In this document: positions 41,412 to 49,990 of the stretch, piece by piece
Layout of the letters: every line of letters starts with the position of its first letter
Position numbering within the stretch: the first letter of the stretch is position 1
Source: MFAQ01 sp964429015
Lineage (GTDB): Bacteria; Patescibacteriota; Microgenomatia; UBA1400; MFAQ01
Reading direction: 5' to 3'
Assembly: GCA_964429015.1 (NCBI GenBank)
Contig: CAYSAM010000003.1
Span: 6,902-70,901, forward strand
Length of the DNA: 64,000 bases
Notes under the pieces: model-generated
Seen by the model: only the letters and a program-made list of their open reading frames with translations
What the model was told of the DNA's origin: nothing
The model's database searches: none
Program-made: the position numbers and the translations under genes

Positions 41412-42757
41412 TGACTTTTTCCAAACCCACCAAAGTTTTTTTCTTCCTTATTTTCCTTACTATATTTTCTCTCTACATTGCTCTGCCTGCAAAAATTGGC
41501 AAGTACCAAATTCCCAGATTAAACTTTAAGTTAGGAAAACTTGATCTTTCCAAAGAAATAGAGATAAAACAAGGTTTAGATATAAAAGGTGGAGTACAAG
41601 TTACCTTAGCAACTGACACATCAAAAATCCCAGAAGATCAAAAAAAAGATGCCATCGACTCTCTAAAAGATGTCGTTGGTAGGAGAATAGATCTCTATGG
41701 AGTCACAGAAGTTTCATTAAAAACACTTCAAAATGGCAAAGATTATCGTTTGGTTCTCGAGCTACCTGGGGTAACAGATTCTCAAGAGGCTCTAAATTTA
41801 CTTGGTCAAACAGCCAAAATGGAGTTTGCCCTACCTATTTTTTCAGCTTCACCGTCAGCAACAGAGTCCGCTCAGCTCATTGGCTTTGAACCCACCGATC
41901 TTTCAGGTTCAGATCTAAAAAAAGCCCAGGTTACTTTTCAAACAGACGATCGCTTGCCCGCAGTATCTCTTGAGTTTAGTGAACAAGGTCGCCAAAAATT
42001 CGCCAAAATAACCAAAGACAATTTGGGTAAACAAGTGGCAATTCTTCTAGATGGTTATCCGCTCACTATGCCTACAGTTCAAACTGAAATTAGGGATGGT
42101 AATGCAATTATTACTGGTAGTTTTACTGTCGACGAGGCCAAATCATTGGCAATAAAACTAAATGCTGGTGCTCTGCCGGTTCCAATTAGTGTCTTAAGTC
42201 AAAAAAATATTCCTGCGACTCTTGGTGCAGAATCTATCCAAAAGAGCCTTCTGGCGGGCGGTATTGGCCTAGCTATGGTCATTATTTTTATGGTTCTAAA
42301 CTACGGCAAAATGGGTTTGATTGCCTCTGTTGGATTAACTTTATATGGTTTATTTACTATTGTTCTGTATAAGCTAATTCCCGTCGTTTTAAGTTTGCCA
42401 GGTATTGCCGGTTTTCTACTTTCGGTGGGTATGGCTGTTGATAGCAACATTTTAGTTTTTGAACGCTACAAGGAAGAGATTAGGAGTGGTCGTTCTTGGC
42501 AAGTAGCTCTAGAGCTCGCCTTTGGTCGTGCCTGGGATTCTATTAAGGACGCCAACACTGCTACCATCATCACAGGCTTAATTCTTTTTAATCCGCTGAA
42601 TTGGAACTTTTTAAACACTTCTGGTTCTGTCAGAGGTTTTGCTCTAACTCTTATATTAGGAATCTTCATTTCCCTTTTTACTGGCATCGTTGTAACAAGA
42701 AACCTCCTCCGCCTATTTTTCAAAGGCAAGACGTTGTCATTACGAAAAACAAAGTGA
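41411..42757 (+). CDS. secD: Protein translocase subunit SecD
   Basis: A 448-residue RND-type subunit that helps release secreted proteins. GLDIKGGVQVTL, VGRRIDLYGVTE and the membrane half from about 270 with GMAVDSNILVFERYKEE are diagnostic. Its last codons (SLRKTK) come from a REP-like repeat at 42736. secF follows. Confidence 0.95.
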   Translation: MTFSKPTKVFFFLIFLTIFSLYIALPAKIGKYQIPRLNFKLGKLDLSKEIEIKQGLDIKGGVQVTLATDTSKIPEDQKKDAIDSLKDVVGRRIDLYGVTEVSLKTLQNGKDYRLVLELPGVTDSQEALNLLGQTAKMEFALPIFSASPSATESAQLIGFEPTDLSGSDLKKAQVTFQTDDRLPAVSLEFSEQGRQKFAKITKDNLGKQVAILLDGYPLTMPTVQTEIRDGNAIITGSFTVDEAKSLAIKLNAGALPVPISVLSQKNIPATLGAESIQKSLLAGGIGLAMVIIFMVLNYGKMGLIASVGLTLYGLFTIVLYKLIPVVLSLPGIAGFLLSVGMAVDSNILVFERYKEEIRSGRSWQVALELAFGRAWDSIKDANTATIITGLILFNPLNWNFLNTSGSVRGFALTLILGIFISLFTGIVVTRNLLRLFFKGKTLSLRKTK

Positions 42758-42772
42758 CGCGGCAATCTATAT
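42736..42772. repeat. REP-like element at the secD 3' end
   Basis: GTCATTACGAAAAACAAAGT then GACGCGGCAATCTATA; it supplies the secD stop. Confidence 0.65.
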
Positions 42773-42798
42773 AAATAAAAAAAACACATCAAAAAAAC

Positions 42799-43659
42799 AT
42801 GAACTGGATGAAGCACCTCTCCCTCTACTTTTTACTTTCAGCGCTAATAATTATTCCCGGAACCTATTCCTTAACTAAATACGGCTTTAAACTTTCAATT
42901 GAGTTTACTGGTGGAACCTTGGCTAGTTTTAACATTGAAGACAGTAAAAAAAACAATTTAGTCCAGTCTTTAAATGCATACAACCCGCAAACCGAAAATA
43001 ACATTCCAGGTCACATTACCCTCAAGCTCAAAGAAATTTCCGAAAAAGATCTTTTGCAAATTATGCAAAAAACCAGCACTTTAAGTGCAGAGATAAATCT
43101 TAGTAGTTTTGAAACAGTCGGACCTGTTCTCGGTCAAGAAACTCTCAAAAAAACTCTTAATGCCTTAGCTATTTCTTCTTTGCTTTTGCTTATATATATA
43201 AGCAGTGCTTTTAAACAATTTAAATATGGTGTTAGCGCCATTATCGCCATGTTGCACGATACTGTAGTTCTTCTAGGATCTTTTTCCCTTCTAGGGCACT
43301 TTTATGGTATCGAAGTTGACTTGCTTTTTGTAACTGCCGTTCTCACTATTCTTTCATTTTCTGTTCACGATACTATTGTTGTTTATGACCGTATTAGAGA
43401 GTTAAGTCACAAGGTAAAAGGCGTATCTTTTGTAGATCTTGTCAACCAAGCTGTTTCTGAAACCATGGTCCGTTCCCTGAACAACTCCTTAACTATTATT
43501 TTTATGCTTATCGCCATGTTCCTAATTGGGGGAGAGTCCACCAAATATTTTTCCTTAGCTCTGTTAATCGGTACCATTACCGGAACTTACTCTAGTACTT
43601 TCACCGCCGCTCCACTCCTTGTTGTTTGGAATAAATTATTCGAAAAAAATAAAAAATAG
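42799..43659 (+). CDS. secF: Protein translocase subunit SecF
   Basis: A 286-residue SecF with six membrane helices, SIEFTGGTLASFNIE, SAIIAMLHDTVVLLGSF and SFSVHDTIVVYDRIRE. The 3' end overlaps the transposase-like ORF that follows in another frame. Confidence 0.95.
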   Translation: MNWMKHLSLYFLLSALIIIPGTYSLTKYGFKLSIEFTGGTLASFNIEDSKKNNLVQSLNAYNPQTENNIPGHITLKLKEISEKDLLQIMQKTSTLSAEINLSSFETVGPVLGQETLKKTLNALAISSLLLLIYISSAFKQFKYGVSAIIAMLHDTVVLLGSFSLLGHFYGIEVDLLFVTAVLTILSFSVHDTIVVYDRIRELSHKVKGVSFVDLVNQAVSETMVRSLNNSLTIIFMLIAMFLIGGESTKYFSLALLIGTITGTYSSTFTAAPLLVVWNKLFEKNKK

Positions 43660-44107
43660 GCACTCAATCAGGTTACCTGGTTATGATTACTCACAAAGTG
43701 GGTGGTATTTTGTCACCATTTGTTCATATAAACACGAATGTATTTTTGGGGAAATTGTTGACGGAGAAATGAAATTAAACGAAATTGGGAAAAACGTGGA
43801 ACAAAAAATTTTGGAAATGCCAAAGTATTATGGAATAAAAATTGATTGTTTTTGCGTTATGCCAAATCATATACATGTTGTTATGGTTATTCCCAACCGT
43901 TCGACAATAATAGGGCAGGCGCAGGGGCCTGCCCCTACCATTGGTGAATATGTTAAACGTTTAAAAACCATTACGACCAAAAAACAAAAAATGTGGCAAC
44001 GCAATTATTATGAACATATCGTTCGTGATGATGTGGACATCTCTCGAATTCGTGAATATGTTAATTCAAATGTAAAAAATTGGATAATTGATAAATTAAA
44101 TGCGTAG
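43619..44107 (+). CDS. REP-associated tyrosine transposase (RAYT, IS200-like)
   Basis: A 162-residue Y1 transposase. GYDYSQSGWYFVTICSYKHE starts the fold; MPNHIHVVM is the HUH motif, and WQRNYYEHIVRDD carries the nucleophilic tyrosine. The only start is TTG inside secF, so the N-terminus may be truncated or coupled. A REP-like palindrome is translated in the middle of the gene (GQAQGPAPT) and more copies follow the stop. It is the likely mobiliser of the GTAGGGG repeats. Confidence 0.85.
   Translation: MLFGINYSKKIKNRHSIRLPGYDYSQSGWYFVTICSYKHECIFGEIVDGEMKLNEIGKNVEQKILEMPKYYGIKIDCFCVMPNHIHVVMVIPNRSTIIGQAQGPAPTIGEYVKRLKTITTKKQKMWQRNYYEHIVRDDVDISRIREYVNSNVKNWIIDKLNA
43912..43939. repeat. REP-like palindrome inside the RAYT gene
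   Basis: AGGGCAGGCGCAGGGGCCTG then CCCCTACC, inverse orientation of the GTAGGGG family; frame kept. Confidence 0.8.
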
Positions 44108-44175
44108 GGGCAGGCCCCCGTGCCTGCCCTTGTATATCCCCCATGCCTGCCCTTGTATATCCCCCATGCCTGCCC
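44104..44175. repeat. REP-like element plus 23-bp tandem repeat after RAYT
   Basis: GTAGGGGCAGGCCCCCGTGC...CTGCCC (44104-44129) is followed by two exact copies of TTGTATATCCCCCATGCCTG+CCC (44130-44152, 44153-44175). The element overlaps the RAYT stop. Confidence 0.85.
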
Positions 44176-44189
44176 TTGAACTGCCCCCG

Positions 44190-45686
44190 CTACCCTCGGG
44201 TTGACATATTATTTTCCCCTATCTCCAAAACTCTCTTCAATAAATACTCTCTTTGATTTTTTGAAGTATCCTCCAATACTTCCTCAAATAATTCCTTCAA
44301 AACTTTACCAATAATGGGTCCAGGCGCTACTTTCAAAACCTCCATCACATCTTTTCCGTTCACTGCCATATCATTTATCTCCATAGGCTCAAATAGTTGT
44401 TCACCAATTCTTTTTTGTAGTTCCAAAAATCTCCAACTTGTTGTCTTAGAGCCACTCCCTTTTCGGTCAGAAATTCTAAGTAGTACCAAGTCAGCAATAT
44501 TCTCTTTACCCACCTTTCGAATTAATCTTCTTATGGCACTATCTGTCATAGAGGGTTGATAGTTAAACATATGCCATCGGACCAATGTCTCTATTTTTTC
44601 AATTTCCTTTCGGCTAAATCTGAGCCTTTCTGCAATCTCTTTTGCCATTCTTGCTCCAATTACCTCGTGGCCATAAAAAGTAATCATTCCTCTTGTTGGT
44701 TGTTTGTAGCCACAATTTGCACATGTGTGAAAATCATCAGGAAGATCTCTAAACATTTTTCCGCATTTTCTACATTTAAATCGCTGACTTCTAGGTTTAC
44801 CAATATCATGAATCAATGCTACAAATCGTACTAGTGGATTGGGTGATGGACAATTTTTTAAGCTCTGAATCGAGTGCTCCAAAACCGACCATTCGTGGTG
44901 TCCACCTTGTGCAGTATTCTTACCCTCAAGAATTTCGGGTAAAAAATAATTTATTAAGTTGGTAGATATTAAAAGGCTAAGGCCGTCGGCAGGATAGTTA
45001 GATCCTAAAATTTTCAAGAACTCTTCTCTTACTCTCTCCTTGCTAATTTTTTCTAGCAAAGCTGCATTTTTGCTTACAGCTACAAGTGTTTCAGTGTCAA
45101 TTGCAAATCCCAGTTTCGAAGCAAACCTAATTGCTCTCATCATTCTCAAGGCGTCTTCGCGGAATCGTCTATCAGGATCTCCTACAGCTTTTATAACCCC
45201 TTTCTCAAAATCAGCTAGTCCTCCCACCAAATCAATCAACTCCCACTGTGATCTGTGATCTGTTATCTGTGATCTATATCCCACCACTAGTGCATTTACC
45301 GTAAAATCCCTCCTAACTATATCCTCCTCCAAGTTTTTACCCCAAGAAACATTATCAGGTCGCCTAAAGTCAGAGTACTCCTTTTCCGATCTGTATGTAG
45401 TAATCTCATACAACTCTTCCGTTCCGTCAACGTTCACATTGTAGGATACTGTCCCAAAATCATTATTATAAAAAGGATTAAGATCCTTTAGTACTTCCAA
45501 GCTTTCCTCGGGGGTAGCGTTTGTGGTCAAGTCACAGTTTTCCGGTCGTTTGTTAACTAGTAGGTTCCTCACTCCGCCACCTACCAAATAAATCTCAAAT
45601 CCTGCCTTAATATAAAGATCCATCACCACATTTAAGGCTTCGGGTATCAACGCAATTTCATCTGCTACCAAGTCTCTTTTGTACAC
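44190..45686 (-). CDS. cca: CCA-adding enzyme/poly(A) polymerase with HD domain and zinc-ribbon insert
   Basis: A 498-residue nucleotidyltransferase that adds CCA to tRNA 3' ends; both tRNAs in this window lack encoded CCA. YLVGGGVRNLLVNKRPENCDL and RRDFTVNALV are the catalytic head; the HD part has FVALIHDIGKP and GHEVIGARMAKE. Unusually, a CxxC...CxxC ribbon (C305, C308, C322, C325) lies between HD helices. Heptanucleotide repeats encode YRSQITDHRSQ. GTG start with TAAGAT six bases upstream. Confidence 0.92.
   Translation of the reverse strand: MYKRDLVADEIALIPEALNVVMDLYIKAGFEIYLVGGGVRNLLVNKRPENCDLTTNATPEESLEVLKDLNPFYNNDFGTVSYNVNVDGTEELYEITTYRSEKEYSDFRRPDNVSWGKNLEEDIVRRDFTVNALVVGYRSQITDHRSQWELIDLVGGLADFEKGVIKAVGDPDRRFREDALRMMRAIRFASKLGFAIDTETLVAVSKNAALLEKISKERVREEFLKILGSNYPADGLSLLISTNLINYFLPEILEGKNTAQGGHHEWSVLEHSIQSLKNCPSPNPLVRFVALIHDIGKPRSQRFKCRKCGKMFRDLPDDFHTCANCGYKQPTRGMITFYGHEVIGARMAKEIAERLRFSRKEIEKIETLVRWHMFNYQPSMTDSAIRRLIRKVGKENIADLVLLRISDRKGSGSKTTSWRFLELQKRIGEQLFEPMEINDMAVNGKDVMEVLKVAPGPIIGKVLKELFEEVLEDTSKNQREYLLKRVLEIGENNMSTRG
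45246..45275 (-). repeat. Heptanucleotide repeat CTGTGAT x4 in cca
   Basis: Four near-identical 7-bp units, translated as RSQITDHRSQ on the minus strand, between VNALVVGY and WELIDLVGGL. Confidence 0.8.
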
Positions 45687-45724
45687 GCCACAATCTTATC
45701 ACGCCACTACAGTAAAATAGAGCC
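45687..45724. promoter_or_regulatory. Divergent leaderless promoters of cca and rsh
   Basis: The 38-base intergenic region has TAAGAT (45698-45693, minus) six bases from the cca GTG and TAAAAT (45713-45718, plus) six bases from the rsh ATG. Confidence 0.65.
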
Positions 45725-47224
45725 ATGAGTCCAACTCTCAAAACGCTTACCACCACCTTAAGGGGTAAAAATCTCAAGTACAATTTTAAAAAAATTAACA
45801 AAGCATATTTCTTTGCCAAAAAACTTCACGCAGGTCAAATACGTCAAACGGGGGAATCCCTTATAAAACATCCCTTATCAGTTGCAATCACTTTGGCAGA
45901 ATGGGGGTTAGATCAGCAAAGTATTGAGAGTTGTTTATTACACGAAGTTCCCGAAGCAATACCCAAAAACTACCGTCAAGTTATCGAAAAAAAGTTTGGG
46001 AAAGATATCCTGCGTCTGGTAGAAGGTGTTCATCGAGTTGGTCAAGTTAAGTTGATGGGGTCTGAGAATCAAAGTTTTCTCGAAAACTTAAGAAAAATGT
46101 TTGTAGCTATGGCCAGTGACGTCCGAGTTGTTCTTATTCGTCTCGCCGATAGATTGCACAACGTCAAAACTCTGGATGCTGTACCTCTTTCCAAACAAAA
46201 ACGCATAGCAATTGAAACATTAGAAATTTATGCCCCTCTTGCGGAAAGGCTAGGTATGGGTCAGTTAAAGGGAGAGCTAGAAGACCTCGTCTTTCCCTAT
46301 ATATATCCAAACGAATACAAGTGGTTAATGGAGATAGCCAAGCCACATTTTAAGTTTTCCTCGGACAATATTAAAAGTTCCATTGTCAAAATTCGTCAGC
46401 TTTTAGCCAAAAATGGTGTTATCGCACACACTGATGGGCGCCCAAAACGTAAATACAGTCTTTACAAAAAACTTCTTCGTCCCGAAATAAATAAAGACAT
46501 CAATCAAATTCACGATCTTATGGCCCTTCGCATTATTACCAAAGACTCTAGTGCTTGCTATACAGTTTTGGGACTTATGCATCAATACTGGAAGCCTGTT
46601 CCATATCTTGGCATCTCAGATTTTATTGCTCAGCCCAAACCAAATGGTTATCAATCGATTCACACCAAAGTTTTTGATCACAAAGGAAATATTCTGGAAA
46701 TTCAAATTCGTTCAGAACAAATGCATTTGCAAGCAGAACTTGGTGCAGCAGCGCACTTTGCCTATTCAGCGGCCAAAAATGCAGGTGTTGCGGATGAAAA
46801 ACTTGAGTCAGGTAAGGGTTTTGTTCTAGATGAAAAAATGTCTTGGGTACAAGAACTTGCAAATTGGAAAAAGCAAATAGAGTCGGTACACGAGCAAGAG
46901 TCAGATCTAAAACTAGATGCTCTTTCTAAGCATATTTTTGTCTTTTCACCCAAAGGTGATGTATACGATCTTCCTGAAAACTCCACTCCTGTTGACTATG
47001 CTTTTGCTGTACACACAAACCTAGGTTTTTACATTTCCTCAGTCAAGGTCAATGGTCGTATTAGTAGTGTCGACCAAGCTCTAAAAAGCGGAGATGTCAT
47101 CGAAATTCTCAAATCTCGTGTCAGAAAACCTGTTAATAAAAACTGGTTGAGGTTTGTAAAAACTCACCGCGCCAAAGAAAAGCTTCGTCACCAAACTCAG
47201 TACGAAAGCAATCTCTATAAATAA
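45725..47224 (+). CDS. rsh: Rsh (RelA/SpoT) (p)ppGpp enzyme with altered hydrolase motif
   Basis: 499 residues: HD hydrolase-like domain (about 25-175), synthetase (about 225-365; RPKRKYSLYKKL, DLMALRIIT, AQPKPNGYQSIHTKVF, EIQIRSEQMH) and TGS (about 400-460, FVFSPKGDVYDLP). The C-terminal ACT/helical region is absent. The hydrolase motif HDxxED reads HEVPEA (73-78), losing both aspartates, while RLADRLHNVKTL is kept. Synthesis looks intact; hydrolysis is doubtful. Confidence 0.93.
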   Translation: MSPTLKTLTTTLRGKNLKYNFKKINKAYFFAKKLHAGQIRQTGESLIKHPLSVAITLAEWGLDQQSIESCLLHEVPEAIPKNYRQVIEKKFGKDILRLVEGVHRVGQVKLMGSENQSFLENLRKMFVAMASDVRVVLIRLADRLHNVKTLDAVPLSKQKRIAIETLEIYAPLAERLGMGQLKGELEDLVFPYIYPNEYKWLMEIAKPHFKFSSDNIKSSIVKIRQLLAKNGVIAHTDGRPKRKYSLYKKLLRPEINKDINQIHDLMALRIITKDSSACYTVLGLMHQYWKPVPYLGISDFIAQPKPNGYQSIHTKVFDHKGNILEIQIRSEQMHLQAELGAAAHFAYSAAKNAGVADEKLESGKGFVLDEKMSWVQELANWKKQIESVHEQESDLKLDALSKHIFVFSPKGDVYDLPENSTPVDYAFAVHTNLGFYISSVKVNGRISSVDQALKSGDVIEILKSRVRKPVNKNWLRFVKTHRAKEKLRHQTQYESNLYK

Positions 47225-47240
47225 ATACATCTTTGTAATA

Positions 47241-47253
47241 TAAAATTAAACTG
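47241..47253 (+). promoter_or_regulatory. Leaderless-type -10 of the D,D-carboxypeptidase gene
   Basis: TAAAAT (47241-47246), six bases, GTG at 47253. Confidence 0.55.
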
Positions 47254-48128
47254 TGAAAAAAGCTTTACTTCTTATCCCTCTATCTTTTTTTATTGTCTTT
47301 TTACCGGTTTTGGGTAAGGTTTCCAATCCAAGAGAGCCAGTTGTAAAAGCTTACTATACTTCAGAGGCACCCCTACCACAAAAGAAAAAAGACTCAACAC
47401 CAATTACTGTTACAGCCTTAGGTGTTTTTATCATGGATTTAAACTCTGGTGTTGTTCTATACGACAAGTCTCCAAACAAAAGGCTCAAGCCAGCCTCACT
47501 TACAAAAATTATGACTTCTTTGGTTGCCTTGGATTATTACAAAGAGGACTCAGTTCTCAAAGTTATCAACGGACAAAAGTCACTTGGGAATACCATAGAT
47601 CTTGTCAGAGGAGATCAAATTATGTCTCAAGATTTAATTTACGGCCTTTTAGTGTCATCCGGAAACGATGCTGCGGTAACTTATGCCGAAAACTATCCTG
47701 GTGGTTATACTGCTTTTGTCAAAAGAATGAACACCAAAACTGCCGAAATGGGACTTGAGAATACTCACTTTAGTAACGTTTCTGGGGTAGAGTCTCCAGA
47801 CCATTACACCAGCGCTTTCGATATCGCCATTATTGCAAGAGAGGCATTGAACCGATCAGTTTTTGAACAGGTTGTGTCTACCAAAAAAATTACTCTCAAA
47901 AGTCTAAAGGGTAATTCCTATCCTCTTACTAACACTAATATCTTATTAAATAAGCCTGGTTTTTATGGAGTCAAAACCGGCTGGACACCAGAAGCTGGTG
48001 AGTGTCTGGTTATCTTGGCCGAAAGAAACTCACACCCTGTTTTAATTTCGTTACTTCACAGCGCGGACCGTTTTGGCGAAGGTGAAAAATTGGCTAACTG
48101 GGTATTTCAAAACTACACCTGGGAATAA
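47253..48128 (+). CDS. dacA: D-alanyl-D-alanine carboxypeptidase (S11 family)
   Basis: 291 residues; signal peptide (1-20). Trims peptidoglycan stem peptides. Active-site motifs are SLTK (S82-K85), SGN (136-138) and KTG (241-243). It lacks the C-terminal beta domain and amphipathic anchor of PBP5. GTG start. Confidence 0.93.
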   Translation: MKKALLLIPLSFFIVFLPVLGKVSNPREPVVKAYYTSEAPLPQKKKDSTPITVTALGVFIMDLNSGVVLYDKSPNKRLKPASLTKIMTSLVALDYYKEDSVLKVINGQKSLGNTIDLVRGDQIMSQDLIYGLLVSSGNDAAVTYAENYPGGYTAFVKRMNTKTAEMGLENTHFSNVSGVESPDHYTSAFDIAIIAREALNRSVFEQVVSTKKITLKSLKGNSYPLTNTNILLNKPGFYGVKTGWTPEAGECLVILAERNSHPVLISLLHSADRFGEGEKLANWVFQNYTWE

Positions 48129-48129
48129 A

Positions 48130-48153
48130 AAAGAACCTCTCGCGAGGTTCTTT
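48130..48153. terminator. Bidirectional terminator between dacA and the 48160 gene
   Basis: AAAGAACCTC/GAGGTTCTTT, ten pairs with a TCGC loop, between convergent genes. Confidence 0.85.
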
Positions 48154-48159
48154 GTTCTA

Positions 48160-48813
48160 TTATGGAGTTATTTGTAACTCTTGTTCTTTGGTGAGTTTGA
48201 CCCAATTGTCCCCCAATACCCTTGCATAATACCCTCTTTCAAGCACCTTAGTGCCATAGGCGTAGGTTAGTTCCACCACACCATCCGATGGAACATATAA
48301 ATATACAAAAATGCTTTCCTGGGTCGCGTCTTTGCATCCCAGGTGTGCCGTATCGGTTGACAATCCAACCAGTGTTGCCCCCATCTCCTCTCTTTCTGCC
48401 GCCGGCGAAACAACAGTTAGAAAGCTGCCAATAATGTCCAGCTGAATTGTCCCTACCACTCTTACACCATATCCATATCCATCCTCATACCACGCGGCGA
48501 TACTATCCGCGGTATAGCTAGTGTGGCATTTGCCACTCGTGCTCGGGTATCCTGCGTTCAATCTGATGACTTCATCAATAGGAAGCACCCTGCTTGGCAT
48601 GCTTTGAACCAGAACGGGATCAATCGTTGGTGTAGCTGGTAATAGAGTAGGTGGTAACAGTGTGACCGTGGTCAAGCTTGGGTCACTTTCGGGTACCGGT
48701 GTCTGGACAATATAAACAGCCTCTGGCTGTTCACTTGGCTGCTCACTCAAATTGGGACCACAAGCAGCAAGGAAAACCAGCAACAAGCTTACAAAAAACA
48801 CATTCTTATTCAT
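48160..48813 (-). CDS. Lipoprotein of unknown function
   Basis: 217 residues with a lipobox (VFLAAC, Cys18), a Pro/Thr-rich linker (about 25-75), then a domain with ADSIAAWYEDGYGYGVRVVG. A GAGGT SD precedes the ATG, and the codons are richer in G/C than in neighbouring genes. TATAAT lies about 65 bases upstream, and a CCGCTTCGGCGG hairpin sits in the leader. Accessory surface protein; function unknown. Confidence 0.72.
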   Translation of the reverse strand: MNKNVFFVSLLLVFLAACGPNLSEQPSEQPEAVYIVQTPVPESDPSLTTVTLLPPTLLPATPTIDPVLVQSMPSRVLPIDEVIRLNAGYPSTSGKCHTSYTADSIAAWYEDGYGYGVRVVGTIQLDIIGSFLTVVSPAAEREEMGATLVGLSTDTAHLGCKDATQESIFVYLYVPSDGVVELTYAYGTKVLERGYYARVLGDNWVKLTKEQELQITP

Positions 48814-48878
48814 CTTACCTCCGACTATCTTTTAGGGTGCCGCCGAAGCGGTGTGTGTACTGGTTACATATTATACAC

Positions 48879-49964
48879 CTATTTTCCATCTAGCCACTCA
48901 TCCCTCACGGCCGAAACATAAGCAGCAAACCCCTGATCTCCCAAGAAGATATATATTGGCATAGCGTACTTTTGGTTAACATTAGAGTCGTAGTATCCCA
49001 AAAAGATCTTCCTTATTTTTACCTCGCCATTCTGTGGTCCTGTGGGAGCCACAAAGCCACCACCAGCCGCCAATTCACTCCACGCTTCATCACCAGTTTT
49101 TATTGGATAGGTAGAGCTTTTATCATAGTTAATAAAAGTATATGCATAATCCATATCGATAACCTTTTCATTTGGTTGTTTAGATCCAGATACCACAACC
49201 CTAATTAGGCCTCTGCTGGGATCGGTTCTATAAAATGGATAACTAGCCTTGATTTCCTTCGTTTTTGACGTAGGATCAATTTCGTCAATATTTTTTCTAA
49301 AATAATCAATTTGAACAAAGTCTGCATCAGACAAAGACAATGCGGATATTAGTTTGCCAGAATCATTTTTTACGTAACTGATTTTTTCAAATCCTATTGC
49401 ATCATCTTCTAATAGGCCGACCTTTTTTAAATAATTACTTGATTCAATTATCACTTGTTTGTCAGAAACAAAATTAGCCTGAGTGGCAATAGTGGGATTA
49501 TTTTGCCACTGTTTGGTTAACAAAAAGTGTCCAGACACAATATTCATGTCCAATTTAGAACTCAGTTGATCCTGGTTTGTCCAAATGTATCTGGTTTCTG
49601 TTGGTTGTTCTGGTTTAAAAAGGAAACCCAACGCCGTAGCAGTGTCCAAAGCCTTATCGGGGTCAGCAAAACCACTTCTCTTGGTTGGTGCATAATACAC
49701 TCTCATTCTATCTGGAAACTCAGGAATAATACCGGTGGGAAGCTCCAAAGATAGTTCTGGTCTAGTGGTATTTTTGGGAAAATTAACTGGCTGTAGTAGC
49801 CCAAAGTCTACAGATGCTGGTGGAAGAGCAGGTGGGTGAAGGTATATATAGTAATTTACAAGAGCTACCCCCATATACCACAGCAATGTAACTCCAACAA
49901 AACCAATACTTCCGTATTTAATTGCTTTTCGAGAAATGGCCGAAGCCTCAGTTAGTGTCGCCAT
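48879..49964 (-). CDS. Membrane-anchored hypothetical protein, 361 residues
   Basis: One N-terminal membrane helix (about 15-40, GSIGFVGVTLLWYMGVALVN) and a large strand-rich extracytoplasmic domain. RYIWTNQDQLSSKLDMNIVSG and VKIRKIFLGYYD are notable stretches. No known family recognised. Divergent from gltX with 25 bases between start codons. Confidence 0.7.
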   Translation of the reverse strand: MATLTEASAISRKAIKYGSIGFVGVTLLWYMGVALVNYYIYLHPPALPPASVDFGLLQPVNFPKNTTRPELSLELPTGIIPEFPDRMRVYYAPTKRSGFADPDKALDTATALGFLFKPEQPTETRYIWTNQDQLSSKLDMNIVSGHFLLTKQWQNNPTIATQANFVSDKQVIIESSNYLKKVGLLEDDAIGFEKISYVKNDSGKLISALSLSDADFVQIDYFRKNIDEIDPTSKTKEIKASYPFYRTDPSRGLIRVVVSGSKQPNEKVIDMDYAYTFINYDKSSTYPIKTGDEAWSELAAGGGFVAPTGPQNGEVKIRKIFLGYYDSNVNQKYAMPIYIFLGDQGFAAYVSAVRDEWLDGK

Positions 49965-49977
49965 ATACTACATAAAG

Positions 49978-49990
49978 TATACTATCAGTA
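49978..49990 (+). promoter_or_regulatory. Leaderless-type -10 of gltX
   Basis: TATACT (49978-49983), six bases, ATG at 49990. Confidence 0.65.

Noticed and set aside
144..42757. TGA recoded as glycine (SR1/Gracilibacteria code)
   Set aside because: TGA ends rpsQ, secD and nadE at the expected places.
44130..44175. CRISPR-like tandem repeat
   Set aside because: Only two 23-bp units with no spacers, attached to a REP-like palindrome beside a RAYT gene.
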